Assembly (NCBI GenBank): GCA_009760855.2
Contig: WPIO01000011.1
Location: 4,580,501-4,644,500 of the forward strand
Direction: 5' to 3'
Source: Cristatella mucedo
Taxonomy: Eukaryota > Bryozoa > Phylactolaemata > Cristatellidae
DNA length: 64,000 nt
In this document: positions 22,371 to 32,791 of the stretch, one piece after another
Layout: each line of letters starts with the position of its first letter
How positions within the stretch are numbered: position 1 is the stretch's first letter
Program-made: the position numbers and the translations under genes
The notes under the pieces: model-generated
What the model was told of the DNA's origin: nothing
The model's input: the letters and a program-made list of their open reading frames with translations, nothing else
Database searches by the model: none

Positions 22371-22880
22371 CAATGTATGTATGTATTTCTGTCTGTAACT
22401 CCACAAAGTCATAAAGACCATGTGGGTGTTACGTAGGAGAGTTTTGTATAGCGCACTCACAGCCTAAGCGGCTTTCAGTACGAATTCGGTAGCCAACAGA
22501 CTTAGTCTCATGCAACAAAGAGAAAGTGGGAAGCATAGCAGAGTCAGGAGAGCAGTTGAGGTAGTGAGTAGCATGGAAATAGCAGCTCAGGACCGCTGAA
22601 AAGGGTGAGCCATAGTCGGCAGTAGGAGAGTAGTTGTAGTTGTGTAAGAATTATGGAAGCGAGTTCCACAGTCTAGGACCTGCAGAGCTAAAGCTTCTGT
22701 CGCCAACTACTAAGAAATAATGACAGAATACAACTCTTCAGACAGCAGCCAATTAAATATGTATACCAAAGCAGTAGTTTATCAGCCACCTTCTTACTCC
22801 TTCCCAGTTCTAGGTACCTAGCCTTGGCTGCTCTGGATTTCCACATGTCCGGTGCTTGTTGCTCGTCAAATATTGGGAGC
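22371..22880 (-). mobile_element. LINE family C, 3' end, copy 1
   Basis: It shares about 300 bp with the copies at 27.9, 47.0 and 53.9 kb. The plus-strand signature is CTGTAACTCCACAAAGTCAT, then GACCATGTGGGTGTTAC and AGTCTAGGACCTGCAGAGCT. On the minus strand it encodes the decayed C-terminus of a non-LTR RT (the 'LWNSLP' equivalent is AGCGAGTTCCACAGTC). The tail here is TGTA-type. Confidence 0.8.
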
Positions 22881-22936
22881 AATACTTGAGCTCAAGCTCG
22901 TAGCCTGGCCTCTTATGGGGTGGATGAAGCTTGCAT

Positions 22937-22986
22937 ACACGAGTGCGTGTGCTCGTGCGTGCATGCACGAGCACACGCACTCGTGT
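22937..22986. repeat. Perfect 22-bp inverted repeat (hairpin)
   Basis: Arms at 22937-22958 and 22965-22986 are perfect reverse complements, separated by GTGCAT. The left arm starts ACACGAGTGCGTGTGCTCG. Confidence 0.95.
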
Positions 22987-23775
22987 TCAGGGGGAGGTGT
23001 AAGGAGGGATCCGGTTTGCTTGGCTCCGGTTTGCTTGGCTCGTGAGATGCGTCTTGCGATTGCCGAACCGTAGGAGCCACTAGAACCCTACCGGACCCTG
23101 AATAGCTTGTGAGCTACTTGTCAGCAGATGGCAGGTATGCACAGCATGCTGCCCATTCAGTTTTTCTTTTAGTGCCCTCCACGCACGGCGGCTTGCTTGG
23201 GGTTCTTTGGCTGATACACTCGTCTGAGACCGAGGGGGCTAACTCTACACCACTGCCTGTGCCTCCCTAGGTGGGTCGTAGGCTGTTGGAGGGTAATTGA
23301 AACCTCCTTACAGCCCTGATACTATCAGGGTATTCGTCTTAAGCTTCTTAGATTGTTGTGATAAGCAATTTGGTCGCTCTGGATTGCAAGCTGCGAGTAG
23401 TGCTTGGTTAACAAGCCGTGGTCTGTTTCAAATTCTGTTGGTAAGACTTTTCGTCTGTCAATTGACACCAACCAAAATCAGACAGTCGTAAAGTGCTTGC
23501 CGAGGCAAGGCAGCAGCATTGGAGATACTTTCACTTGACTGTGCATATCAAGCTACCCCATTTACCTTAATGTGCATGTCAAGCTAATTGGTGCAACACC
23601 TGCAGGCAAAGCAACTGCCATTGGCCACAAGTGTTTCAGTCTGCTGCTATCTCTGCCTTCCAGTGTGGCCGTGTACTCTTGTCTCCCTTGAGTCTGTCTT
23701 CTCTCAGACGTTCTCCAGCTTTCTCAGACCCCCTTATCACCTCACACTATGTTTCCCTCTTTGTGACTCTCCTTT
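22987..23775. other. No gene recognised
   Basis: A direct duplication CCGGTTTGCTTGGCT lies at about 23011-23041. Otherwise nothing recognisable. Confidence 0.4.
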
Positions 23776-24063
<288 letters not shown>

Positions 24064-24066
<3 letters not shown>

Positions 24067-24659
24067 GCTGTTCTTGGCTGTCTCTTTCTGACACCGTGAC
24101 TGTCTAACTCTCCCTGTACTCAAGTGGATCTTGCCAGCGATCCATGTGGCGATCTAAGGGATTTTGTTCTTGCTTCTTTGTGAGCAAGTTAGATAATGTC
24201 AAAGAGTCCATCCTCAGGGAGATGCTTGCTGGGCTACTCAAACTCTGTTCCTTGCTGAACCCCAACGTCCACTTTCAAGCCTGGACTGCTGACATTGTCT
24301 GCGCATGGCAATAGAAATATAGTCACAGCGCTGTGACTCACAGCGCCGTGACTGGCCTCTGGGCTCGAGCTAGGCAACATGCAGTAGGCTTTTTTGCCCC
24401 TTGTTTATAGGTTCAAATCGTGCATGCTTATGTTGGTCCTCTGTCACTTGCACCTGCTGCCGCTCCGTCGTAGCAAGCTTGGTCTGCTCTATGCTGCCAC
24501 AGCTGTAGCAACCGTATCAGCAGCAGCAGCGGCAGCTAGCTGCAGGCCCTGCCTGGTGCTGCCACTCTGTAGTCACTGCCACTGCCGACGTCCGGCGCTG
24601 GTTTTGGCTCTGGTTTACTGGTACCACCGCCACTGCTGTCGGTGCTGCAACGGTTGCAG
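24064..24659. other. Sequence upstream of the PIGA exon
   Basis: The frame of the PIGA exon stays open back to 24394, but the reading (Cys/His/Ala-rich, from CAG/CTG-like triplets) does not resemble PIGA. It is taken as intron. Confidence 0.4.
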
Positions 24660-24983
24660 CTGCTGCTTTGTCGACCTGGTTCTCGAGGCCGAGATGTTGC
24701 GCTTCCTCATTTCAGCACTAGTGGACGCCCTCGAGCAATCCATAGCGGCTGAGCGTGGGGCCTTTGCCGCTGCCAGCTGCCACCGCAGCAGTAGACTCAC
24801 TCGAGCTACCGGCAGCCAGCCGGCTGAACAGGCCTCACAGGCAGTGGCAGCAACTGTGGCGGCAAGTCGGCATCGCAGAGTCGCGAAGGCGTACCAGTGG
24901 CAGGACGTGGCCAGGCGCACTGCAATCGTTTACGACATGGTGGCAACCGAGGAACCAGTGACTGCGAACCGACGCCTTTCTCG
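24660..24983 (+). CDS. PIGA: PIGA (GPI-GlcNAc transferase catalytic subunit), one exon
   Basis: PIGA is the glycosyltransferase of the GPI-GnT complex at the ER membrane, transferring GlcNAc from UDP-GlcNAc to phosphatidylinositol. The frame here reads DLVLEAEMLRFLISALVDAL, then an Ala/Ser-rich insert, then AKAYQWQDVARRTAIVYDMV and TEEPVTANRRLSR. The block W-(N/D)-VA-RT-x-x-VYD followed by R-L-x-R is characteristic of the C-terminal part of animal PIGA, and the start matches the 'P..L..L..P....L...L..AI' segment just before it. A good donor follows (TCTCG|GTAAGG, phase 2). The acceptor is probably CGGTTGCAG at 24659, but is not certain because the frame is open further upstream. The insert between the blocks is longer than in vertebrates. 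No other PIGA exon was found in the window. Confidence 0.7.
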
Positions 24984-25042
24984 GTAAGGATGGTTTATTG
25001 GTCGTGGCGGTTCATTCCAATGCTAGTGCATTGCATGAGATC

Positions 25043-25093
25043 CCCCCAAAGCAGCTTAGCTAGCTCTTGCTTGCTTGAACTTGCTGGGGATCA

Positions 25094-25177
<84 letters not shown>

Positions 25178-25225
25178 CCAAAGCAGCTTAGCTAGCTCTT
25201 GCTTGCTTGAACTTGCTGGGGATCA

Positions 25226-25308
<83 letters not shown>

Positions 25309-25312
25309 GTGG
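25043..25312. repeat. 132-bp tandem duplication including (GT)n
   Basis: Two copies of a unit made of CCCCAAAGCAGCTTAGCTAG and following unique sequence up to GGGGATCAAGAG, plus about 80 bp of GT repeat (25043-25174 and 25175-25312). The unique parts look identical. Confidence 0.95.
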
Positions 25313-25978
25313 AGGGTTGTGGATTAGGGCTAAAGCCACCCTCAAGGGTCTGGCAGGAAGGTGCAGTACAGAGGCATTCAAGCCTCCCCCTAACGCCAAA
25401 ACTCCAGTCCTTTATTACACCTCCCAGCCTCCTCACCTCCCCCCCCCCCGAAGCATGGTAGCCTTACACCGGAGGGGTCTAAGGGCTTTCAGGACGGGCC
25501 CCCAGGCTTAGAGAGCAGCTCCAGAGGTTGTTCTGCCTTCGGCGCTCAGATCTATGGTGTTCTTTCAGAAGAGACAAGTGTAGAAAGCAGGCTGCTAGAC
25601 TGGTGCACATTCCACACACCGGAGCTATGAGTTTCCTGAAGCAGTAGGTTTCCCGAGGTGGATGCTTTTTAAAGAGCACATAATATTTTAGAGATGTACC
25701 TTAGATAAAGTCGAGCCTGTCGTCATCTGCATGCATATACTGTGTTGGACGATTTCAGTGCACATTAAGAGGGTACCTCAAGTGGCAGTCACGTGACCCA
25801 ACAAGATCTGGGCACACTTAACACTCTCACGTGACAAACACCCCAAACCAATATTATTACTTTCATATTTTCATTCGGCACAAGAAGCCTCTGATCTAGG
25901 AAAAACAAAGATGACGTTTATGAAAACGATAATATATATATATACACACATATATATATATATAAGTATATATAATGC
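25313..25978. other. No gene recognised
   Basis: A C9-10 run at 25440-25449 and an AT-dinucleotide stretch at 25931-25965. Nothing else is recognised. Confidence 0.4.
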
Positions 25979-26330
25979 GATTCAGTTGTGTAGTACCCTA
26001 AGAGAACATAATCTTTCTCTATTCAGGTGCTTCACATATGCCACGGGGCTCGAGTTCACGACCTTGGCCATCAAATAAATAATAATAATTATAAATCCAA
26101 GCTGATGAAACAGCCTCTTTTTGTATAGCGACAGAAGAGCCTTTACGGCTATCACCACCGCTTGCAGTGGCGATAGAGAATCGCCCACCGCAGGAGTTGA
26201 ACCCACGACCTCGTGACCGAGGTCGTGAAAGCAACCCCTTACCTAGTGTGCCATCACGGCAATACGTTCACCTTAACGCCAGTCAGGGCTAGCACCGTAA
26301 CCACTGGGCCAAACCAGCGTGGCAAGGTGG
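25979..26330 (-). mobile_element. SINE family A copy split by a SINE family B insertion
   Basis: On the minus strand the head CTGGTTTGGCCCAGTGG lies at 26316-26300. The B-box part and L2-like tail (GGCCAAGGTCGTGAACTCGA, then GTGAAGCACCTGAATAGAG) lie at about 26072-25985. Between them is a complete family B SINE (about 26265-26075) with its own ATTATTATTTATT tail. Family B is therefore younger than this family A copy. Confidence 0.85.
26075..26265 (-). mobile_element. SINE family B, copy 3, complete
   Basis: The best-preserved family B copy. On the minus strand: TATTGCCGTGATGGCACACT (A-box region), GTGGGTTCAACTCCTGCGGT (B box), TCTATCGCCACTGCAAGCGG, GCTATACAAAAAGAGGCTG, then an AT tail. Confidence 0.85.
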
Positions 26331-26489
26331 ACAATCTTACTTTCACTCAAGAAAAAAATATTTATTTTTACACGTTATGCATGGATATATTGACTCATAC
26401 CTGAGTTACAAGTAATCAGCGCTCTAATAAAACTGCTATGGGCTGGCATTATATTGATGCCTGCTAGGTCCAATGCAGCAAAAATCCCA

Positions 26490-26855
26490 TGATATGTTAT
26501 CACAGTAATAATAATACTATACTCTTGTAGCGCCTCAATTTATCAATATCTCCATCTAGGCACTTTGGGTATTCTGCAAAGGAGCCGTATCAACTGATTA
26601 GTGCAAATAATGTCCCCAATATTTGCGTACCTAAACTTAAAAAAGAAGACAATTAAAAAAATGGAGCAAATGCTGTGAGAAGGGCAAGGTGTGTGGGCTT
26701 TTGGCTTCCTTTTTTAAGTGTTGTCAAGTAAGGAAATGGTATTATGTCCGGCGGTAACGAGATCCGAGATTTGGGTTCATTTAATAATAGTAATGATAAT
26801 AATAACAATATTGAATTTGATATAGCACCCTCTGATAGCTCAATATTTTTCTAGG
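26490..26855 (-). mobile_element. Two L2 3' ends, one very diverged
   Basis: A diverged minus-strand L2 3' region (26495-26775) is followed by a second tail (TAA-rich, 26783-26810) with the TATAGCACCCTCTGATAGCT block. It stops abruptly at 26855, where a plus-strand L2 copy begins. Confidence 0.7.
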
Positions 26856-27590
26856 CTCGACTTCTGCAACTCACTGCTTACTGGCCTACCAGCATGTGCG
26901 ATCAGGCGATTGCAGCTTGTGCAAAACTCTGCAGCTAGGCTTGTCTGTCGTGAGCGTCGCAGTTGCCACATTACTCCACTTCTCGCCGACCTGCACTGGC
27001 TACCAGTCAAGCAACGGATTGACTTCAAGGTTTTGTCGCTCACTTTTAGGTCCCTTCATTCTATGGCTCCAGCCTATCTGTCAGATATACTCCCCCATCA
27101 GGCCAAGCATCGTACCACCCGCTTTTCGGAATCCATCAGTCTAGAAATACCTCGTACAAACCTTAAATCCTTTGGAGACCGTGCATTTAGTTCGTATGCT
27201 CCCAAAGCCTGGAACTCCCTCCCGACCTGCGTCAGAACATCCCCTGACCTAACCAAATTTAAAAGGAACTTAAAAAACACACCTATTTAGGACAGCATTT
27301 AGTGGGTCCCTGTGATTCGTCCTTGATGTGCTTATGCGTGCTGACACTGTGCATGCTGCCACTAACCACATTTGCATGCTGACCCTGTGCATGTCACCCC
27401 TAACCATGTTATTCATTTTGTTTGTTTTTCAAGCATGATTTTACTTACCATTCATTGCATTTCCCTTTGCAGCAAATGTAAAGCGCCTAGAAAGAGATTA
27501 AGTTCTCTGAGGGCGCTTTATCAAGTACATTATTATTATTATTATTAGGTGCTTTATCAAGTACATTATTATTATTATTATTAGGCACTT
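26856..27590 (+). mobile_element. L2-type LINE, RT C-terminus and 3' UTR, young copy
   Basis: Plus-strand frame with RRLQLVQNSAARLV-type and DLHWLPVKQRIDFKV segments. It reads 'AYLSDILPHQAKHRTTRF' and 'KAWNSLPTCVRTSPDL', almost the same as the 10.5 kb copy but inverted. The 3' end is TGAGGGCGCTTTATCAAGTA with (TTA)n. The last 40 bp (GTGCTTTATCAAGTACATTA plus TTA run) are present twice. Confidence 0.93.
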
Positions 27591-27895
27591 TACATTTAAC
27601 CGGAGCGCACGGTCTCGGAAATATTACGAGATTGGTTAGAGGCGTAGCTAAACGACCAGAGTATGCAGAGCAGGTGGTGCAATGGGAATCTTGAAGAGTT
27701 GCTGTTTCAGAGAGCTAAGCCAAAGTAAGAGAATGAAGAGAATGCCTACAAATTATTTGACAAGACCTAAATGACGATGCTCTGCTTGATGGCAAGCCAG
27801 CACCTGTATGAGAGAACTGGTATAATGTGGCAGTTGTGATGGTCGAGTTTTTCAACATCTTCCAAATGTTAAGTGCCTGGATAGAGATCAGAGCC
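27591..27895 (-). mobile_element. Old L2-type LINE remnant
   Basis: Minus-strand L2 order (GGTCTCGGAAATATTACGAG; GCAGAGCAGGTGGTGCAATG; GGTATAATGTGGCAGTTGTG) at low identity, with deletions. Confidence 0.6.
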
Positions 27896-27939
27896 CTCAA
27901 CTGGGTAAACCATACCCAGTACCCATGCCCATACCCATG

Positions 27940-28205
27940 GGTAATGTAATGTAATTTATCTCCGTCTGTAACTCCACAAAGTCATAAAAACCATGTGGGT
28001 GTTACACAGGAGAGTTTTTCACTCACAGCCTAAGCGGCTTTCGGTACGCATTCGGTAGCCAACAGACTTAGTCTCACGCAACAAAGAGAAAGTGGGAAGC
28101 ATAGCAGAGTCAGGAGAGCAGTTGAGGTAGTGAGTAGCATAGAAGTAGCAGCTCTGGACCGCTGAAAAGGATGTGCCATAGTCGGGCGTAGGAGAGTACT
28201 GGGTG
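27940..28205 (-). mobile_element. LINE family C, 3' end, copy 2
   Basis: It begins with a (GTAAT)n run, the reverse of the ACATT pentamer tail. It then has TCTCCGTCTGTAACTCCACA and the rest of the family C signature, up to GCCATAGTCGGGCGTAGGAG. Confidence 0.88.
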
Positions 28206-28407
28206 TGTGGCAGCTGTGATCTTATGGGTGGGCATGGGTGGGTACTGGTCAGCCTTATAAAAAACCCACTTAAGGGTTCAGCCTTTAGGAGTTCAAACGC
28301 TTGAGTCTGCCTGCAGTTCTTGCAAAGGTGGAATTTTGGGCAGAATTCAAACGCCCGAATCAGGTGTGGGTATATGAGTATGGATATGGGTGGTCCGGCG
28401 ATCGTAC
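28206..28407. other. Intronic sequence of the Lgl-like gene
   Basis: Short imperfect repeats of CATACCCATGGG-type motifs lie just before this interval (27907-27945). Nothing coding is recognised. Confidence 0.35.
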
Positions 28408-28522
28408 TTCTGGGCGATGGGTGGGCTAGCAGGGCCGGCGAGGTCTAGCAATGGTTGCCCGTGGGTACACGAGTTCGTGATGAGCACACTCTGGTCGCTG
28501 CCGGCCGCGAGAACGAGGCTCC
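28408..28522 (-). CDS. Lgl/tomosyn-like gene, exon (WD40 strand)
   Basis: It begins after a CACCCGCAG acceptor and reads SLVLAAGSDQSVLITNSC, then THGQPLLDLAGP. In tomosyn and LLGL the matching place is 'LACFCANGHIMTFSLP' followed by PLLDV, or 'LAVLTNLGDIQVVSLP' followed by PQV. The spacing is the same and PLLD is shared. The reading frame enters in phase 1 from the 33-bp exon across a 90-bp intron. A possible donor is CCCAGAA|GTACGA at 28407 (phase 2), matching the acceptor proposed at 21448. The donor is not strong. Confidence 0.55.
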
Positions 28523-28612
28523 CTGCGGGTGCAGCGCTGCTGCTGAGTAGCTGCTGGCTTGCCTACGGCAGCACTTCCCGGCCGTAGACTGACAGGAATG
28601 TTTTCTCCTTAC

Positions 28613-28645
28613 CGAAGAAGCGCTGCAGCGCCTGCTGCCGTGTAG
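28613..28645 (-). CDS. Lgl/tomosyn-like gene, 33-bp micro-exon
   Basis: It reads TRQQALQRFFG across the splice. The donor CTTCG|GTAAGG at 28612 is good; without splicing the frame hits TAG 18 codons on. The acceptor GGCCGCAG has little pyrimidine tract. The phase (one base from the exon ending at 32691) is consistent, and the 90-bp intron (28612-28523) joins it in frame to the next exon. Confidence 0.5.
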
Positions 28646-28694
28646 CTGCGGCCGGCCGGCTGCAGAGGCTCAGTTTAGCATCGTAACCGCTGCT

Positions 28695-29130
28695 GGAAGC
28701 TTCGCTTTTCGGAATCCAACAGTCTGCAAATAACTCGTACTAACCTCAAATCCTTTGGAGGCCGTGCATTTAGTTCGTATGCTCCCAAAGCCTGGAACTC
28801 CCTCCCGACTTGCGTCAGAACATCCCCTGACCTGACCACATTTAAAAGGAACTTGAAAACACACCTATTTAGGACAGCATTTAGTGGGTCCCTGTGATTC
28901 GTCTTTGATGTGCTTATGCGTGCTGACACTGTGCATGCTGCCACTAACCACATTTGCATGCTGACCCTGTGCATGTCACCCCTAACCATATTATTTATTT
29001 TGTTTGTTTTTCAAGTATGATTTTACTTACCATTCAGTTGCATTTCCCTTTGCAGCAAATGTAAAGCGCCTAGAAAGAGATTGAGTTCTCTGAGGGTGCT
29101 TTATCAAGTGCATTATTATTATTATTATTC
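28695..29130 (+). mobile_element. L2-type LINE 3' part, young copy
   Basis: Plus strand: RT C-terminal tail (TTTGGAGGCCGTGCATTTAG; GCCTGGAACTCCCTCCCGAC), then the 3' UTR with the GACCCTGTGCATGTCACC block and TGAGGGTGCTTTATCAAGTG with an ATT triplet tail. Very similar to the 26.9 kb copy. It lies 50 bp upstream of the proposed micro-exon. Confidence 0.92.
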
Positions 29131-29134
29131 GTTT

Positions 29135-29900
29135 CCAAATTGCAATTGAGGGCCCTGAAAGAGATTTAGTTCTCACAGGGTGATGTGTAGAAGAATAATA
29201 TATTTTTGTATTCAAGCATTTTATGGTACAAGCAAATAAACCTGCATTGAGAGAGTTATGCAGTTCTAGGTGGTGTAAAAAATGCTTGGTCTAACTTGGC
29301 TGTAGTACGTTTAATCTAAGCTTGCCTGAATATTTGTTTGATTACATAGCTTAAAGCATGCAGACTTGACTGTGGAGCTAACCTGGTCATATAGCAAAAG
29401 GTCGTTACTTATAGAGCAGGACACCCAATGCAGAGGATATGCTGGGCAAGGTAATTTTGAAGGTTTGGCTTTTCAGTTTCTGAGTGGCGCTAGGTAATAG
29501 CCCATTAGTTTTATACTGTTCTTGTCATAATTTTATTTTGAGAAAGGTTTACTGCCAGCCAAGTGCAAATGTTGGCAAGAAAAGCTTCGAGGGATCTGAA
29601 AGAGAATCTGAGGTGCTGGAAGGCAGGTTATAATCAAAACACAGTTGCAGCTGGGCTGCATGTGCATTGGAAGGAAGGCTTAGATCGTGCGTGTCGATTA
29701 CATTGGCAATAAAGAGTGCATCCAGATCGAACAAAAGTGTCCCTAGAGCAGATCCCTGGGAGACTCCATACTTCAGAGGCCCACCGAATGACTACTGGCC
29801 GTTGACATCTCCCACTAGGATAGGGCCTAAATCATTGCAGTGCATTGCTAACGGTGTCTAGGTGAGGCGACAAGTGCTCAAGAAGAGCTTGTCGATCAAT
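29135..29900 (-). mobile_element. Old L2-type LINE, RT region
   Basis: On the minus strand the segment 'QGSALGTLLFDLDALFIANV' (about 29755-29695) corresponds to the RT 'PQGSVLGPLLF' box, followed by a 'YNLPSSTSDSL' match to 'FDPSQPSSTSNSL'. The catalytic YADD cannot be recovered. Many stops. Confidence 0.75.
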
Positions 29901-29911
29901 TTTATCTTATG

Positions 29912-29920
29912 CTGCCGAGA

Positions 29921-29951
<31 letters not shown>

Positions 29952-29956
29952 GGCGA

Positions 29957-30051
<95 letters not shown>
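29912..30051. repeat. (GA)n microsatellite
   Basis: About 140 bp of GA with a few GC interruptions. It lies at the 5' end of the old L2 copy. Confidence 0.97.
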
Positions 30052-30053
<2 letters not shown>

Positions 30054-32690
30054 GTTGTTTAGCTCTGTGTTTACTGTGTTTCATTACGTGCAGAACTCCT
30101 AATACACAAACCCTGCAATTGTATAGAGAGCATTGGCAGGCTGTCGGGAAGGCATTACCTCTATTGCAAGGTCAAAGCCACCTGGAGTCAGCAGAGGCAG
30201 CAAAGATTTGCTGCTGCTCTAAGCTATTCTAAAGCATGTCTAGTCTTGTAACTAAGATTACAGGTAAAAGTATATTGAGAGGAGAGCTGGTTGCTGATAT
30301 AGAGACCCAAACCCAGGACCCCAGGTTTTCTAGAAATCTTACCTTGTAAGCGAAGCTCAGTTGGCTGATTTTCAGAGATGGATGGATCACGGATGCTGGC
30401 CTAGGCACTCCGCTTTAGGATCTGACTGTCGACCCGTGGTTGCATTAGCACTACAGGACACCAACTCGTCAACAGCAGGGGAGGGTCGCCGAGATGTGGA
30501 CAGTAACCCGAAAGGCTTGCCAGGCCGTGCGACTTAATTTTGAAGTGCAGGTCTAGACCTAAGGCCGGGTCGTCAAGGGTGAGGTTCAGCACTCATGCTA
30601 AAATCCTGGCCCTGCTCTTGCCAGTTATTGTAGGCTTTGTGCTTACTACCCTGAGGGGGCTGAAGAAATGTGCCGGTGGGTGTTCTCGGCAGCCCCGCAG
30701 CAGTGTTCATGACCTGCCAACCTTCACTTGCTCTTTGTCTGAGACTGCAGCTCCAGTGGCTCCAGTGGTGGCAGTGACTCTAGACTGCCTAAATTGCTTC
30801 ACCGTGGAGCGATGTAGCTAGTGCACGTCCCACTGAGACTGTGAGACTCCTCGACTCGGCTCTGCTCTGTAGCCAGCTTCCAGTCGGAATTTCAAAGAAA
30901 GCCTTCTGCGTATCCTGCCATGCTAAACTAGGGCCACCCACCCACTTGCATCGTCAGAGGCTTCGGAGAACGGAATTCCCCGAGAAACGCTGGCGCGGGC
31001 ATTTCCAAGGTGCATGTGCGGTGCAGTGCTCGATCGCTCGCTGGAGCTGCACAGACTCGGGCCGACTCTCTGCAGGCCGATTCTCTGCAGGCCGATTCTC
31101 TGCAGGCCGATTCTCTGCAGCTCCGTCACGGTCGTGGTCATACGAAGTGATGCTGTGCCTGCTGCTTGCCTAGCAGTGCAACGGGTTTTGAGCTGCGAAG
31201 ATAGGGCAGTCATAGATGGTGGCTAGATTGCTACTTTGGTTCTAATGGACGTTTGGCCACCCTCCCCCCCAGTCACTCACGGAGCCCCTCATATTGCCAG
31301 TCGACGATTACCGAACATCTGAGCTGACCTTTGCCGTAATGATATCGAGGGCAGAAGCAGCCACTGCACTGTACTGTTGCTATAGTGCATGGTGGTGAGC
31401 TTTTGAAACTCATTCAGCCGAGAATGGACGAGGGCAGTGCTTTTGGGCTGCTGCGAAGCTGCATGATTGTATGGTGCCTGCTAGCTTGCACCTCTCATTT
31501 AACCAATGCTTGCTCGATGGCCAATTGATTGATCATCGGTCTGCAACCTAACGTGACAGAAATTTGTTGGCCAAGACATCAAACAATGCATCTCGTTCAG
31601 TCTCTGTGAGCATGCTAGCCCCGTGAGTGTTCAGGCGTCTGGCGTTCAAGGGGCGTTTTGACTGAGTTTATGATTGTTTGAGCTTTTGTTGCTGGTGCAT
31701 TGTCGTTCGAGCTTGCCTGCCGTTTGCTTTTTGTGCAGACACCTACTGTAGCTTTAAGGAGTGTCATTTGCCCACCACCTAGAAATGAATTAAAATGATA
31801 CAGAAATACTGTAACTACAGTTGACTGTAGCCTACAGCTGCATCCAGACTGGCCAACGTTTTGAGTGGAGTCATCTGCATACTGTCTCGAGGTTGACTTT
31901 GCTTGAATCTAGCTATGTCTACTCTGTCCAAACTGTTTGGAGGCAAAACTAGTGTCTTTACCTCGCTCTAATGCATACGTCTGAATGCGATGGATCTGTA
32001 AGTACTTACTGCTTATTACTTACCTTACTGCTCTTATCCGAGTGGCAAAGATCTGCTAACATCTCATAACTCGTGAGCTACTCGAGTGGCAGCAAAATCG
32101 TAGAAATTTTGCCTCCCTCACTGCATACTTGCATGCATGTCCGTCTACTTGCAAGGAACGGCTATTCGCAGTCTTGAAGGCAGAGCAAGAATTAAGGTGG
32201 AGAAGTGAAACTAAAGTTTGTGTTCGACTGACAAAGTGAATACAACTTTCCCCAGACAGAAACGACAGCGCAATGTGAGGCAGGCATATAATTTAGGTGT
32301 AGCCTTCTGTGCCACAGCATTTCCAATTCCTGGATTTTTAGTTGTGAGCACACACAGCTCTTGCCGATCTAGTCGAGCAGAAAAAAGGCGACCAGGCATT
32401 CCCCAAGGAAGTTGCTGGCAACTGTTCGCCAACGGCCACTTATTGATTATCAAAAACTTAGCAGCCGTCCTTCCACAGGAAGCATTCCCCAGCAATGCAT
32501 TTATGTTATGAGAACGTTACAGTTCTATTTATTAGTCTCATTCCACAAGGCCAAAATTTGTGAGCTTTTTGTGACTTCACGTGTCTGGTCGGCTGCCTCA
32601 GAGCCCTCCAATATGTCTAGCCTTCAATCCTCTGTCGAGAACTTTCCCTCTAATTTCCCTAAAATTTGCTCGTAAATTACCGATCCTTAC
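30052..32690. other. Probable intron of the Lgl-like gene; no exon recognised
   Basis: About 2.6 kb without a confident feature except the 15-bp repeat at 31061-31120. The plus-strand frame at 30540-30821 contains a hydrophobic stretch (ILALLLPVIVGFVLTT) and the minus frame at 32495-32211 is open, but neither is recognised. Confidence 0.4.
31061..31120. repeat. 15-bp tandem repeat, four copies
   Basis: Four head-to-tail copies of GCCGATTCTCTGCAG (the first has GACT for GATT). Confidence 0.95.
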
Positions 32691-32791
32691 CATCGGCCAC
32701 TGGTTCACACACCTCAACTGCCTCTTCATGACGGGGCAGGAATTTTGTGGTCGACTTGACTCCGAACGCTTGCCAGTCAGATGCAACTTGG
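32691..32791 (-). CDS. Lgl/tomosyn-like gene, exon
   Basis: The minus strand reads QVASDWQAFGVKSTTKFLPR then HEEAVEVCEPVAD, with an excellent donor (GATG|GTAAGG, phase 1). The 'xxASDxQAxxV' start corresponds to the family segment 'VVSEEQFKVFTLP' in LLGL and 'VICSEKQAKVISLP' in tomosyn, where a propeller blade begins. The acceptor is uncertain: TTGTACAG at 32792 or CGACTAG at 32802, with the frame open further upstream. Its order relative to the exons at 33.3 and 28.6 kb agrees with the family. Confidence 0.52.

Noticed and set aside
24615-24920. Minus-strand ORF opposite the PIGA exon
   Set aside because: A shadow frame of the plus-strand exon, with no signature of its own.
31061-31120. Regular short repeats, considered as a CRISPR array
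   Set aside because: Head-to-tail without spacers, in an animal genome. A minisatellite.
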